Positions 24,949-34,495 of a stretch of 64,000 nucleotides of DNA are shown here, one piece after another. Numbering within the stretch: position 1 is the first letter of the stretch; every line of letters begins with the position of its first letter. Made by a program: the position numbers and the translations under genes. The DNA is from Solwaraspora sp. WMMA2056 (GTDB lineage: Bacteria > Actinomycetota > Actinomycetes > Mycobacteriales > Micromonosporaceae): NCBI RefSeq assembly GCF_030345095.1, contig NZ_CP128360.1, positions 3,658,001-3,722,000 of the forward strand. The letters run 5' to 3'. The notes below the pieces were generated by a model, which had not been told where the DNA came from, did not search any database, and worked only from the letters and a program-made list of their open reading frames with translations.

Positions 24949-24966
24949 CCCGACGGCCACGATGAT

Positions 24967-25011
24967 CCGGCGGGCCCGGTGACTGCTCGAGCAAGTCACC
25001 GGGCCCGCCGG
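24967..25011 (+). terminator. long perfect hairpin terminator
   Basis: An 18-bp perfect inverted repeat (arms 24967-24984 and 24994-25011, starting CCGGCGGGCCCGGTGACT) with a 9-base loop that is itself close to a palindrome (GCTCGAGC). It lies 18 bp after the stop of the debris reading frame, ending the 22.7-25 kb island. Such stems terminate transcription in actinobacteria without a U-tract. Confidence 0.8.
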
Positions 25012-25096
25012 TGTGTGGCGTCCACCGCCTGCGGGCTGTTGACGGGGTGACCGACGGCCGCCAGCGGACTGCGGGGACCAACTTCGTCCCAGTCTT

Positions 25097-25132
25097 ATCC
25101 TCCTGGAGGATCAAAATCCCACAGGAGGATCA
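25097..25132. promoter_or_regulatory. GGAGGAT inverted and direct repeats upstream of the glycosyltransferase gene
   Basis: ATCCTCC T GGAGGAT (25097-25111) is a perfect inverted repeat around a central base, and GGAGGATCA is repeated directly at 25124-25132. The position, about 120 bp before the GT-C gene, suits an operator or leader element. No regulator can be assigned. Confidence 0.35.
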
Positions 25133-25249
25133 CGCCGGAACAGGATCAAGGGTCCGGAGGCCCCTTCGGCGCGACAGCACCGGCAGGACGGTCTCTGGCC
25201 GGTCCGCGCAGGACGGTCGCAGCAGAGTCGCCGGGTAGGCTGGCTGCCC

Positions 25250-26971
25250 GTGAGTCTTTTGCGCAAGCCGGGAGTCCTCGACCAGGATGTACCCATCGTC
25301 TCGGATGACCGTCCAGCGCCAGCGAAGCAGGACTCGGACCGGACCGGGTGGCTGCGGCGGCACCGGCGCTGGTGGTATCCGCTGGTCGTGGTCGTGCTGC
25401 TGGGCCAGATGGCGTTCGCGATGGTGACCACCGCACTGGCGCAGGCACCGACCATCGACGAGCCGGTGTACGTGGGCGCGGCCGCGCTGTACCAGCAGGG
25501 CGGCGGCCTGCAGGTCAACCCGGAGCATCCACCGCTGGGCAAGCTGATCATCGGGGCCGGCCTGGTGTTCGCCGACCCGCACATCGACTCCACCTTCCGG
25601 GGCAACCAGTCCGACCTCGGCCGGCACGTGCTGTACGAGGCCGGCAACGACGCCGACCGGTTGCTGTTGCTGGCCCGGCTGCCGATGATCCTGCTCACCC
25701 TCGGCTTCGGGCTGGTGGTCTTCGCGTTCGCCCGGGACCTGACCGGCCGGGCTGGTGCCCTGGTGGCCCTGGCGGTGTACGCCTTCACCCCCGACGTGAT
25801 CGCGCACGGCTCCCTGGCCACCCTCGACGTGCCGGCCGCCGGGTTCCTGCTCACCTCGGCCTGGCTGCTGTGGCGGTCCCGGCGACGGCCCTGGGTGTAT
25901 CTGCCAGCCGCCGGCCTGACACTCGGGGCGGCGCTGGCCACCAAGATGAGCGCGCTGGCGGCGGTGCCCGTACTCCTGGCTCTGGCCGCCTGGTCGGCCT
26001 GGCACGCCCGGCCGACGCTGCCCCGGGTCCGCCGGCTCGCCGACGCCGGCGCGGGCGCCGGCGGGACCGGGCTGCTCGCGGTGGCGACCGTGTGGGCCAG
26101 CTACCTGGTCGTCGACCCCCGGCTGCAGCGGCCAGCACCCGACACGCTGCCGACAGTGGACGGGTTACGTGCCACGGTCGTCGACTGGCTGCCGTTTCCC
26201 GGCTCGTTCCGCGACGGCATGCTGATCCAGTTCGGCTTCGAGGACTGGGCGTGGGGCGGCTATCTGTTTGGCGAGACGTACTCCGGCCACCTCTGGTACT
26301 ACCTGCCGGCCGCGTTGCTGGTGAAGACGCCGCTCGCCGCGCTGGTGCTGTGGCTGGTCGGTGCGGCCGCGCTGCTGGCGGTGCCCCGGCTGCGCCCGGC
26401 AGCCGCGTACCTGCTGGTGCCGGCGGCCGTGCTGATGGCGGCCGCGATGACCGGCTCGCGCGACCTCGGTGTGCGGTACGCGATCTTCATCCCGGTCTTC
26501 CTGGCCGTCGCCGCTGCCGCCGTGACGGCCGTACGGTGGCCGACCGTCGCCGCCCGGGTCGCCCGGCCGGTGGCGGCGGTGCTGGTCGTGCTGGTCGCGG
26601 TCAGTTCGGTGCGTGCGTTCCCGTTCTATCTGCCCTACGCCAACGAGGCGTTCGGCGGCCCGGCCCGGACGTACCAGCACCTGCATGACTCGAATGTGGA
26701 CTGGGGGCAGGACCTGGGCCGGCTGGCGGACCGGCTGCGCCAGCGCTACCCGGACGAGCAGGTGTGGCTGGCCTACAAGGGTGCCGGCGTGCCGGAGTAC
26801 TACGGCATCACCGCATCCGATCCACGGGAGGCGGCACCCGATGAGGTACGCGGCCTGCTGGTGGTGTCGAACACCTGGGTGGCGACGGCCGGCGGGCAGC
26901 TGCGCGAGCTGATCGATAGCAGTGAGCCGATCGACCAGGTCGGTCACTCGATGACGATCTACCGCCGCTGA
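25250..26971 (+). CDS. GT-C family glycosyltransferase (GT39/PMT-like membrane protein)
   Basis: 573 residues from GTG. After a charged cytoplasmic N-terminus there are about ten membrane helices. The first extracellular loop holds the GT-C motif: APTIDEPVYVGAAALY, in which the Asp-Glu pair (about residues 69-70) is the expected metal/lipid-phosphate site, followed by NPEHPPLGKLI. TYQHLHDSNVDWGQDL near residue 480 is the DxNxDWGQ-type motif of the 'phospholipid carrier-dependent glycosyltransferase' family. These enzymes transfer a sugar from a polyprenyl-phosphate carrier to an outside acceptor, often protein Ser/Thr. The gene stands alone. Acceptor unknown. Confidence 0.85.
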   Translation: MSLLRKPGVLDQDVPIVSDDRPAPAKQDSDRTGWLRRHRRWWYPLVVVVLLGQMAFAMVTTALAQAPTIDEPVYVGAAALYQQGGGLQVNPEHPPLGKLIIGAGLVFADPHIDSTFRGNQSDLGRHVLYEAGNDADRLLLLARLPMILLTLGFGLVVFAFARDLTGRAGALVALAVYAFTPDVIAHGSLATLDVPAAGFLLTSAWLLWRSRRRPWVYLPAAGLTLGAALATKMSALAAVPVLLALAAWSAWHARPTLPRVRRLADAGAGAGGTGLLAVATVWASYLVVDPRLQRPAPDTLPTVDGLRATVVDWLPFPGSFRDGMLIQFGFEDWAWGGYLFGETYSGHLWYYLPAALLVKTPLAALVLWLVGAAALLAVPRLRPAAAYLLVPAAVLMAAAMTGSRDLGVRYAIFIPVFLAVAAAAVTAVRWPTVAARVARPVAAVLVVLVAVSSVRAFPFYLPYANEAFGGPARTYQHLHDSNVDWGQDLGRLADRLRQRYPDEQVWLAYKGAGVPEYYGITASDPREAAPDEVRGLLVVSNTWVATAGGQLRELIDSSEPIDQVGHSMTIYRR

Positions 26972-27009
26972 CCCCGGAGCATCGTCGTGGCCGGTCCGCA
27001 CCCGCGTGG

Positions 27010-29847
27010 TCAGGTCGTCGTGCAGGTGATGTTGGTCGGTGGGTTGTTCGTCCCGCTGACGCTGGCGAGGAAGCCGAAGGTGGCGGAGCCGCCGGCGGGC
27101 AGCGACCCGTTGTAGGACACGTTGGTGACCCGCACGTTCCCGCCGCTCTGGGTGTGGGTGCCGTTCCAGAGCTGGTTGATCGCCTGACCGTTGGTGAAGG
27201 TCCAGGTGACGGCCCAGCCCTGGATCGGTGCGGTCCCGGCGGTCACGGTGACCTCGCCCTGGAAGCCGCCGGGCCACGAGCCGGTGACCGCGTACGTCGC
27301 CCGCGCTCCGGACGACGGGGGAGAGCTGCTCGGACTCGGGGTCGGCGTCGGGGAGAGGGACGGGCTGGGCGAGACCGACGGGGACGGGCTGGGCGACAGG
27401 GTCGGCGTCGGTGACGGCGACGCGCCGGGGCGGGCGAGCCGGTAGGTGTGTCCGGCGCGGACGGCGAACGCGACCACGTCGGTCTCGGGCCGGGTGCTGC
27501 CCGGGGTGCTGCCGTCGTCGACGTCGGTGAGGGTGAAGCTGCCGGTGAACAGCCGGGCCCGCAGCCGTACGGTGCCGTCGCGGTCGGCGCGGACGTGAAA
27601 CTCGTCGGCCTGGCCGGCGCGCCACGCCATCGCGACCGTGTAACCGCCCCGGCCCCGTAGCCCGGCCACCTGCCCGGTCGGCCAGGCGGTCGGCAGCGCC
27701 GGCAGCAGGTGCAGTTCGCCGTTGTGGCTCTGCAGCAGCATCTCGGCGATCCCGGAGGTCGCCCCGAAGTTCCCGTCGATCTGGAACGGCGGGTGCAGGT
27801 CGAACATGTTCGGCGCCAGCCGGTCGGTGCGGACCAGGTCACGCAGCAGCTTGTGGGACCGGGCGGCGTCCTCCAGCCGGGCCCAGAAGTTGATTTTCCA
27901 AGCCAGTGACCAGCCAGTGCCGTCGTCGCCCCGGATTTCCAGGGTCCGGCGGGCGGCCTCGAACAGCTGGGGCGTGCCCCGCCGGGTGATCTGGTTGCCG
28001 GGGTGCAGCCCGTAGAGGTGGGAGACGTGCCGGTGGTTGCGTTCCGGCTCGACCCAGTCGGCCAGCCACTCCTGAATGTTGCCCCGGGAGCCGATCCGCA
28101 TCGGCGCCAGCCTGTCCCGGGCCGCCCGTACCTGGGTCCGCAACGTCGGGTCCACGCCGAGGACCTCGCTGGCCCGGGCGACCCCGTCGAACAGGTCCCG
28201 CAGGATCTGGTTGTCCATGGTGGGCCCGGCGCAGACGCTGGCGTCGCCGTGGTGGGCGATCTCGGGGGAGTTCGACGGATTGGTGACCAGGTATCCCAGC
28301 GTCGGATGGGTGACCAGGGTGTCGAGGAAGAACTGGGCCGCGCCCTTCATCGCCGGGTAGTTGGTGCGCAGGAACGTGACGTCACCGGTGAACTGGTAGT
28401 GCTCCCAGACGAGGGTGGCCAGCCACGCGCCGCCGGTGGGCCACATGCCCCAGAACGCGCCGTCGACCACCGAGGAGCCCCGCCACCCGTCGGTGTTGTG
28501 GTGGGTCACCCAGCCGCCCGCGCCGTACTGTGCCTGCGCGGTCCGCGCGCCGCTGATCGCCAGGTCCCGGACCAGGTCGAAGACCGGCAGGAAACACTCG
28601 GACAGGTTCGTCGTGTCGGCGGGCCAGTAGTTCATCGGCAGGTTCGCGTTGATCGTGTACTTCGAGTCCCACGGCGGGGTCATCGAGTCGTTCCAGATGC
28701 CCTGCAGGTTGGCCGGCTGGGTGCCGGGCCGTGACGAGGAGATCAGCAGGTACCGGCCGTACTGGAACAGCAGCGCGGAGAACTGCGGGTCGTCGACGCT
28801 CGCGTGCTGGGCGATCCGGACGTCGGTCGGCTGGTCGGCCGCCGCCGTACGGCCCAGGTCGATCGACACCCGGTTGAACAACGCCTGGTAGTCGGCCAGG
28901 TGCCGGCTGCGCAGCTGGTCGTGCCCGACGGTACGGGCGGCGGCCAGCCGGTTGCGGGCGCTGCCCTGATAGTCGCCGTCGACGGTGCGGAAGTCGACGT
29001 AGCTGGAGCCGATCGACACGAGCACCGTGACGCTGGTGGCGCCGGACACCCGCAGGGTGCCGCCGGAGCTGCTGACCGTGCCGCCGGTGGCGACGACGTT
29101 CGCCAGGGCGAGGAACCGCACCCTGCCGGTGACGCCCTTCATGGTGCCGGAGGTGCCGTCGAGCGCGATGGTGCTGGAGTCCGGGCTGGAGACGGTGGTC
29201 CGCTGTGGGCTGTCGAAGGTGGCGGTGAAGGTGATCGCGTTGGCCCGGTCGGCGGTGAGGCGGGCGACGATCACCTGGTCGGGGGCGCTGGCGAACACGT
29301 CCCGCTGGTACCGCACACCGTTCTGGACGTAGCTGGTGGTGACGACCGCCGTGGTGAGGTCGAGGGCGCGGTGGTACTGCGACACCCCGCTGGCGTTGCC
29401 GAAGGCGAGCCGCAGGTTGCCGACCGGCTGGTAGGCCAGCTGTCCGCCGGGGGTGCCCATCATGGTCTGGTTGATCAGGTTCTGTGCCTGGCTCCACTGG
29501 TCGGCGAAGACCAGCCGGCGGATCTCGGCCAGCGCGCCGGCACCGCGCGGGTTGGCCGAGTCGTACGGGCCGCCCGCCCAGATGGTGTCCTCGTTGAGCT
29601 GCAGCCGGTCGGTGTCGACGTTGCCGAAGACCATCGCGCCGAGTCGGCCGTTGCCGACGGGCAACGCGCGCAGCCAGTCGGTGCCGGCGGGCTCGTCGTA
29701 CCAGAGCGCCATGTCACCGGCGGCGAGCACCTGTGCCGGCGTCGCCGGATCGGCGCGGGCGAGGGCCGTCCATCCCGTCGGCAGCAGCATGGCCCCCGCG
29801 CCGGCCGCGCCGGCGGTGAGGAGTCTCCGTCGGGTGACGTCAGGCAT
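27010..29847 (-). CDS. secreted GH95 alpha-L-fucosidase with C-terminal CBM2
   Basis: 945 residues from ATG 29847. A Tat signal (TRRRLLTAGAAGAGAMLL) comes first. The GH95 catalytic domain runs to about residue 780: ALPVGNGRLGAMVFG, then Asn400 and Asn402 in INANLPMNYWPA, Glu529 in NSPEIAHHGD and Asp691 in FQIDGNFGATSGIAEM, the positions equivalent to the known catalytic set of the bifidobacterial 1,2-alpha-L-fucosidase. A Pro/Ser/Thr linker (about 800-845) leads to a cellulose-binding CBM2 domain with GFQGEVTVTAG and WAVTWTFTNGQAINQLWNG. A fucosidase carried on a cellulose-binding module points to plant cell wall, most simply fucosylated xyloglucan. A LacI-type operator lies upstream. Confidence 0.93.
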   Translation of the reverse strand: MPDVTRRRLLTAGAAGAGAMLLPTGWTALARADPATPAQVLAAGDMALWYDEPAGTDWLRALPVGNGRLGAMVFGNVDTDRLQLNEDTIWAGGPYDSANPRGAGALAEIRRLVFADQWSQAQNLINQTMMGTPGGQLAYQPVGNLRLAFGNASGVSQYHRALDLTTAVVTTSYVQNGVRYQRDVFASAPDQVIVARLTADRANAITFTATFDSPQRTTVSSPDSSTIALDGTSGTMKGVTGRVRFLALANVVATGGTVSSSGGTLRVSGATSVTVLVSIGSSYVDFRTVDGDYQGSARNRLAAARTVGHDQLRSRHLADYQALFNRVSIDLGRTAAADQPTDVRIAQHASVDDPQFSALLFQYGRYLLISSSRPGTQPANLQGIWNDSMTPPWDSKYTINANLPMNYWPADTTNLSECFLPVFDLVRDLAISGARTAQAQYGAGGWVTHHNTDGWRGSSVVDGAFWGMWPTGGAWLATLVWEHYQFTGDVTFLRTNYPAMKGAAQFFLDTLVTHPTLGYLVTNPSNSPEIAHHGDASVCAGPTMDNQILRDLFDGVARASEVLGVDPTLRTQVRAARDRLAPMRIGSRGNIQEWLADWVEPERNHRHVSHLYGLHPGNQITRRGTPQLFEAARRTLEIRGDDGTGWSLAWKINFWARLEDAARSHKLLRDLVRTDRLAPNMFDLHPPFQIDGNFGATSGIAEMLLQSHNGELHLLPALPTAWPTGQVAGLRGRGGYTVAMAWRAGQADEFHVRADRDGTVRLRARLFTGSFTLTDVDDGSTPGSTRPETDVVAFAVRAGHTYRLARPGASPSPTPTLSPSPSPSVSPSPSLSPTPTPSPSSSPPSSGARATYAVTGSWPGGFQGEVTVTAGTAPIQGWAVTWTFTNGQAINQLWNGTHTQSGGNVRVTNVSYNGSLPAGGSATFGFLASVSGTNNPPTNITCTTT

Positions 29848-30035
29848 CGTGGTCTCCAGGGGTGCGGGTGCCAAGGACGGTCAGACGGGCCGTCGCGGGC
29901 CCGCGCGAGGAGGCGGGCCCGCGACGACACCGGCCGGACAGCCCGTGTGCGCGCTCTCACCGACCGACCCCTGCCCGAGGCCGTACGGCGGAGACCGGGC
30001 CGACCGATCCCTCATTCCCCAATGAAGTCCGTCGT

Positions 30036-30049
30036 TGTTAACGCTAACG
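30036..30049. promoter_or_regulatory. LacI-type operator upstream of the GH95 fucosidase
   Basis: TGTTAACGCTAACG is an almost perfect palindrome around a central CG (GTTAnCGnTAAC), the usual shape of LacI-family operators in actinobacteria. It lies about 190 bp upstream of the fucosidase start. It differs from the two sites in front of the GH3 gene, so a LacI protein encoded elsewhere is probable. Confidence 0.5.
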
Positions 30050-30080
30050 AAATAGATCGATGGGTGTCAACGGCTTCGGG

Positions 30081-32310
30081 TCAGATGGTGAGCCGCCAGC
30101 CGTCGATGTACGCCGGGCCCGACTCGCCCCAGTAGTGGTCGGCGACCCGCAACTTCCAGGTGCCGTTGGCGCTCGGGTACCCGGACAGATCAACCACGAA
30201 GGTCCGGAACATGTTCGGAATCCCCATCCCGTTGACACCCTGCAGCCCGAACACCTGCCCGTCCGGGCCGACCAGGTCGAAACTGAGATGCCGTGACCAG
30301 GGGTGCACCACGCGGACGTCCACGTAGCTGTTGCGGCTCGCGGCCCGGGAACATCCGGTCACCGTGATCGGGCTCTCGACGGTGCTGAGCTCCCCGATCG
30401 GCACGTCGGCGGTGGCCTGGCCGCCGCAGACCGGGACGGGCAGGTCGGCTCCGGCGAGGTCGAGCGTCCAGGAATCGAAGAACCCGGTGCCCATCGGGCC
30501 TCCGTCGATGACCCGCAGGATCCAGGTCCCGTTGGCGGTGGAGCCGGACAGGTCGTAGGTGAACGTGTGGTCCACGTCCGGACCTGTCCCCAGACCGGTG
30601 CGGGACAGCAGGAAGTGCCGGGTGCCGTCCGGGGCGTACAGGTCCACCTGCAGATCATGGATTCCGCTGTGCACGATCTTGACCGCGACGGTGCTGTTGT
30701 GGGCTGCGGTGCCGGCGCAGCCGGCGATGGTGATCGGCACGTCGACGGTCCCGCCGAACAACGGCAGCGGCATGTCGGTGTCGTTCGACCCGACGCAACC
30801 CGGGAGCGCCTCGACGGTGAGGGTGAACCTGACCATCCGGGTGGCGGTGGCGCCGGTGCCGAAGACCACGACCGGGTACGTGCCGGCGGCGGTGATGGCA
30901 GTCGTGGAGACGGTCAGCGTGGTGGTGCCGGTCGAGTCGATGGTGGACGGGGTGAAGGTGGCGGTGGCACCCCGAGGCAGCCCGGCGGCGCTCAGGGCGA
31001 CAGGTTGCGCCGTGCCGGCGGTGACGGTCGCGGTGATGGTGGTGGCGGCGGTGCCGCCGGCGGTGACGGTGGCCTGGGCCGGGCCGGCGGCGAGGGTGAA
31101 GTCGTGGCCGGGGGTGGTGTCGTTGACGTAGAGGAGCCGGTCGGTCGTGCCGGCACCGGGGTTGCCGACCACGCCGGGGGTGGCGCGGTCGAGCAGCGCG
31201 GCGGTGACCTGGGCCGGGGTGTGGTCGGGGTGTTCGGCGAGGATCAGCGCGGCCGCGCCGGCGACGTGCGGAGCGGCCATCGAGGTGCCGCTGGCCGGAC
31301 GGGCGGCGGTGTCGTCGGTGATGCCGGCGGAGACGATGTCGACACCGGGGGCGAAGATGTCGACGCAGCCGCCGATGTTGGAGAACGCCGCGCGGGTGTC
31401 GTCCGGGCCGGTGGCGGCGACGGTGATCGCCTGCGGGGCCCGGGCGGGGGAGTAGCCGCAGGCGTCGGCGCCGCTGTCGTTGCCGGCGGACACGACGTAG
31501 GTGACGCCGTCAGCGGTGGAGCGGGCGATCGCCTCGTCCATCGGGGCGTAGGCGGGCCCACCGAGGCTCATGTTCGCCACCGCCGGCTCACCCGGATCGT
31601 GATCGGCAGTGACCCAGTCGATGCCGGTGATCACGGTGGCGACGTTGCCGTTGCCGTTGCAGTCGAGCACCCGTACGGCGACCAGCTCCACGTTCTTGGC
31701 CACACCGTACGTCGTGCCGCCGACCGTACCGGCGACGTGCGTGCCGTGCCCGCGACAGTCGGTCGGGTCGTCGTCGTTGTCGATGGTGTCGCGCCCGGCC
31801 CGGACCCGGCCGGTGAACTCGGTGTGCGACATCCGGATCCCGGTGTCGATGACGTACGCCCGGACGACCGGCGCGACCCGTGGGTAGCTGAAGCTACCGT
31901 CGAGTGGCTGGCTGCGTTGGTCGATGCGGTCCAGCCCCCAGGAGGGTGCGGGCGTCTGCACGTCGGCGGCGGTCACGGTGTGGTTCTGGGTGACCGAGTC
32001 GACACGGGGATCGGCGGCGAGCCGGCGGGCCTGGCGCGGCGTCAGGTGCGCTTCGAAGCCGTGCAGGGCGTGGCGCCAGGTTGCGGGCGACGGTGCCGCC
32101 GTGCCGGTCGGCGACCGCCCGGGCGGTACGGTCCACCGTGCTGGTGGCGGCGGCCGTGTCGGCCAGGACGACGATGTAGGAGTTGGCGACCGCGGTCGGG
32201 CCGCCGACCGCGTGGACCGTCGCTTCGGGTACGGCGGCGACCGCCGGTACGGCCGGTGCCAGGGCCAGCAGCGTCGCCGCCACCAGCACCCCGGCTCGTT
32301 TCGACACCAT
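30081..32310 (-). pseudogene. subtilisin-like S8 serine protease with two P-domains, frameshifted in the propeptide
   Basis: The true start is ATG 32310 (GGAGGAG eight bases before). It gives a signal peptide (AGVLVAATLLALAPAVPAVAA) and the beginning of an I9 inhibitor propeptide (NSYIVVLADTAAATSTVDRT). At 32081-32082 an extra base shifts the frame; the propeptide continues in the other frame as WRHALHGFEAHLTPRQARRL. The protease domain is complete: Asp in AYVIDTGIRMSH, His in GHGTHVAGT, Ser in GTSMAAPHVAG. After a linker follow two P-type (proprotein-convertase) beta-sandwich domains, each ending in NGTW.LRV. Only one base prevents a normal 740-residue enzyme, so sequence error is as likely as true loss. 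Confidence 0.82.
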
Positions 32311-32409
32311 TCGAGTTGCTCCTCCCCAGGATTCGATCCGTTCTGGACAGGAAAACATCGACGATCCACGATGAGAACGCTCCTCGCCGAACTTGGGGCG
32401 GTTGCCGGG

Positions 32410-33360
32410 TCACGCCAGCGATGTCGTGGCGGCCCGCCGTTTCCGGCGCTGGTCGCGGGTGAGCCGTCCGACGACCGTGGCGAGTGCCAGCCCGGCCGGC
32501 GGCGTCGCGTCCCGCCGCCACACCAGCTCCAGGTCCGGGGCGGCCACCTCGTCGGTCAACGGGAGGACCACGCCGTCCATGGTGGGCAGTGTGGCGAGGG
32601 ACCGGGGTACCAGCGCGAAACTGTTCTCGTCGGCCAGCCCGACCCGCCGCCACCCCAGCTGTGCGCAGTCGGCGATCTCGACGACCACCCCGGCCCGGAC
32701 GCAGGCGGCCAGGACGGCGGACCGGTATCCCGGTGCCAACTCCTCCGGGGGCAGACTGAGCCGACCGCCGGCCAGGTCGGCCAACCCGACGCCGTCCGGT
32801 CCGGTGTCGTCCGGTCCGGCATCTGTCCGCAGGGCGAGCCGATGCCCGGCGTCGACGACGGCGACCAACGGTTCCCGGCGTACGGTGCACCTGTCTACAT
32901 CGGATCGAGCCGGTAGCCCCCGGGTCAGCACCAGGTCGAACCGGCCGGCCCGCAGCCCGGCATCCAGCTCGGCCGGCCACGCCTCCTGCGTCCGTACGGT
33001 GATCTGCGGATGCGTCACCCGCAGCGCCGCCAGCAGACGGGGCAGCACCTCGGCGGCGGCGCTGGCGACCACCCCGAGCCGTACCGTCCCGGTCTGCCCG
33101 CTGCCGGCGGCCCGGGTCACCCGTACCACCGACTCGGCGTCGTCGAGCACCCGGCGGGCGGACGCCACGAAGGCCGCGCCCGCGTCGGTGAGCCGGGTCG
33201 GCCGCCGGTCGAACAGCGGTACGCCGAGTTGCCGTTCCAGGTCGCGGATCTGCCGGCTCAACGGCGGCTGCGCCATGTGCAACCGCCGTGCCGCGCCCTC
33301 GAAGCTGCCCTCCTCGGCGACGGCGACGACGTAGCGCATGACCCGCAGATCGACCGACAT
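32410..33360 (-). CDS. LysR-type transcriptional regulator
   Basis: 316 residues from ATG 33360. The N-terminal HTH is YVVAVAEEGSFEGAARRLHM followed by AQPPLSRQIRDLERQLGVPLFDR; the effector domain begins GTVRLGVVASAAAEVLPRLL. It is divergent from a secreted beta-propeller gene whose start is 92 bp away, the classical layout for a LysR protein and its target. The stop lies 100 bp before the start of the protease gene on the same strand. Ligand unknown. Confidence 0.9.
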   Translation of the reverse strand: MSVDLRVMRYVVAVAEEGSFEGAARRLHMAQPPLSRQIRDLERQLGVPLFDRRPTRLTDAGAAFVASARRVLDDAESVVRVTRAAGSGQTGTVRLGVVASAAAEVLPRLLAALRVTHPQITVRTQEAWPAELDAGLRAGRFDLVLTRGLPARSDVDRCTVRREPLVAVVDAGHRLALRTDAGPDDTGPDGVGLADLAGGRLSLPPEELAPGYRSAVLAACVRAGVVVEIADCAQLGWRRVGLADENSFALVPRSLATLPTMDGVVLPLTDEVAAPDLELVWRRDATPPAGLALATVVGRLTRDQRRKRRAATTSLA

Positions 33361-33451
33361 ACCAGCACGGTATCCCGCCATACCCAGGCGATCTTGTTGT
33401 GGGTGTTTCCGCCGGTGAGGCTCGAATCGACCGACAACCGGAAGGACCACA

Positions 33452-34471
33452 GTGCACACCACTCGACTGCTCGCCGCCGCCACCGCCGTCGCCGCGACGG
33501 CCGGCGTACTCGCCGCCGGGCCGACGACCCCGGCGGTGGCCGCACCGATCGCCGACGGCATCGCCTCGGCGGCATCCCACCACCAGCACCAGCACCACCG
33601 GCCCGGAAGCTACGTGCTGGCCGGCGACGACGCCTACCCCGAAGGTATCGCCCGCGACCCGCGTGGGCCGTACTTCTACGTCAGCAGCCTGACCGACGGC
33701 CGGATCTACCGGGGCGACGTCCGTTCGTCGCGGACCTCGGTCTGGCTGCCCGGCAACGCCGCCGACGGCCGCACCACGGCCGGCGGCATGAAGGTCGACG
33801 CCGCCGGGCGGCTCATCGTCGCCGGCGGTGGCACCGGCTACGTCTGGGTCTACGACACCCGCAGCGGCGCCCTGCTGCACCGCTTCGCCACCGGCACCGC
33901 GAACCCGATGCTCAACGACGTGGCGTTGGCCGCCAACGGCGACGTCTACGTCACCGACTCGTTCCAGCCCACCCTCTACCGGATCACCGCCCGGCAGTTG
34001 CGTGGCGGTGGCGGGATGACCGTACCGCTGCGGCCGTTCCTCGACCTGCGGGGCACCAGCATCGACTACGACGACGGGTTCAACCTCAACGGGCTGGTGG
34101 TCACCCCCGACCAGCGGTACCTGATCGTGGCCGACTACAACGACGGTGCGCTGCACCGCGTCGACCTGCGGCGACGTACCGTCTCCGCGATCGACCTTGG
34201 CGGCGCGACGGTGCACGGCGACGGCCTGCTGATGCGCGGCGACCTGCTGTACGCGGTCAGCAACCTCGACGGCGACGGCAACACGGTCAACGTGCTGCGG
34301 CTGCACCCGTCCGCCGGTCGGGCGACGCTGCTGGCCCGGGTCACCGACCCCCGGCTGCACGGCCCGTCGACGGCGGCGTTCGACGGCCGGGACCTGCTGG
34401 TGGTCAACTTCCAGTACGGGGCGAGCGACCCGGTGCTGCCGTACACGGTGGTCCGGCTGACGATCCGCTGA
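33452..34471 (+). CDS. secreted SMP-30/gluconolactonase-like beta-propeller
   Basis: 339 residues from GTG. The first 30 residues are a signal peptide (LLAAATAVAATAGVLAAG ... AVAA). A His-rich stretch (SHHQHQHHRPG) follows at about 45-53 and may bind metal. The rest shows six-fold repeated strands: YPEGIARDPRGPYFYVSSLT, GGMKVDAAGRLIVAGG, LNDVALAANGDVYVTDSF, LNGLVVTPDQRYLIVADY. The glycine-aspartate pattern and the Glu in YPEGIA match SMP-30/superoxide-induced-type propellers that hydrolyse lactones; the acidic metal ligands are only partly recognisable. It is divergent from the LysR gene, probably its target. Confidence 0.78.
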   Translation: MHTTRLLAAATAVAATAGVLAAGPTTPAVAAPIADGIASAASHHQHQHHRPGSYVLAGDDAYPEGIARDPRGPYFYVSSLTDGRIYRGDVRSSRTSVWLPGNAADGRTTAGGMKVDAAGRLIVAGGGTGYVWVYDTRSGALLHRFATGTANPMLNDVALAANGDVYVTDSFQPTLYRITARQLRGGGGMTVPLRPFLDLRGTSIDYDDGFNLNGLVVTPDQRYLIVADYNDGALHRVDLRRRTVSAIDLGGATVHGDGLLMRGDLLYAVSNLDGDGNTVNVLRLHPSAGRATLLARVTDPRLHGPSTAAFDGRDLLVVNFQYGASDPVLPYTVVRLTIR

Positions 34472-34495
34472 TCAGGCGGTCGCCGGCAGGGCTGA

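Noticed and set aside
32065-32100. Programmed frameshift in the subtilase propeptide
   Set aside because: No slippery heptamer or downstream stem is seen, and other single-base breaks in the window make error or decay more likely.
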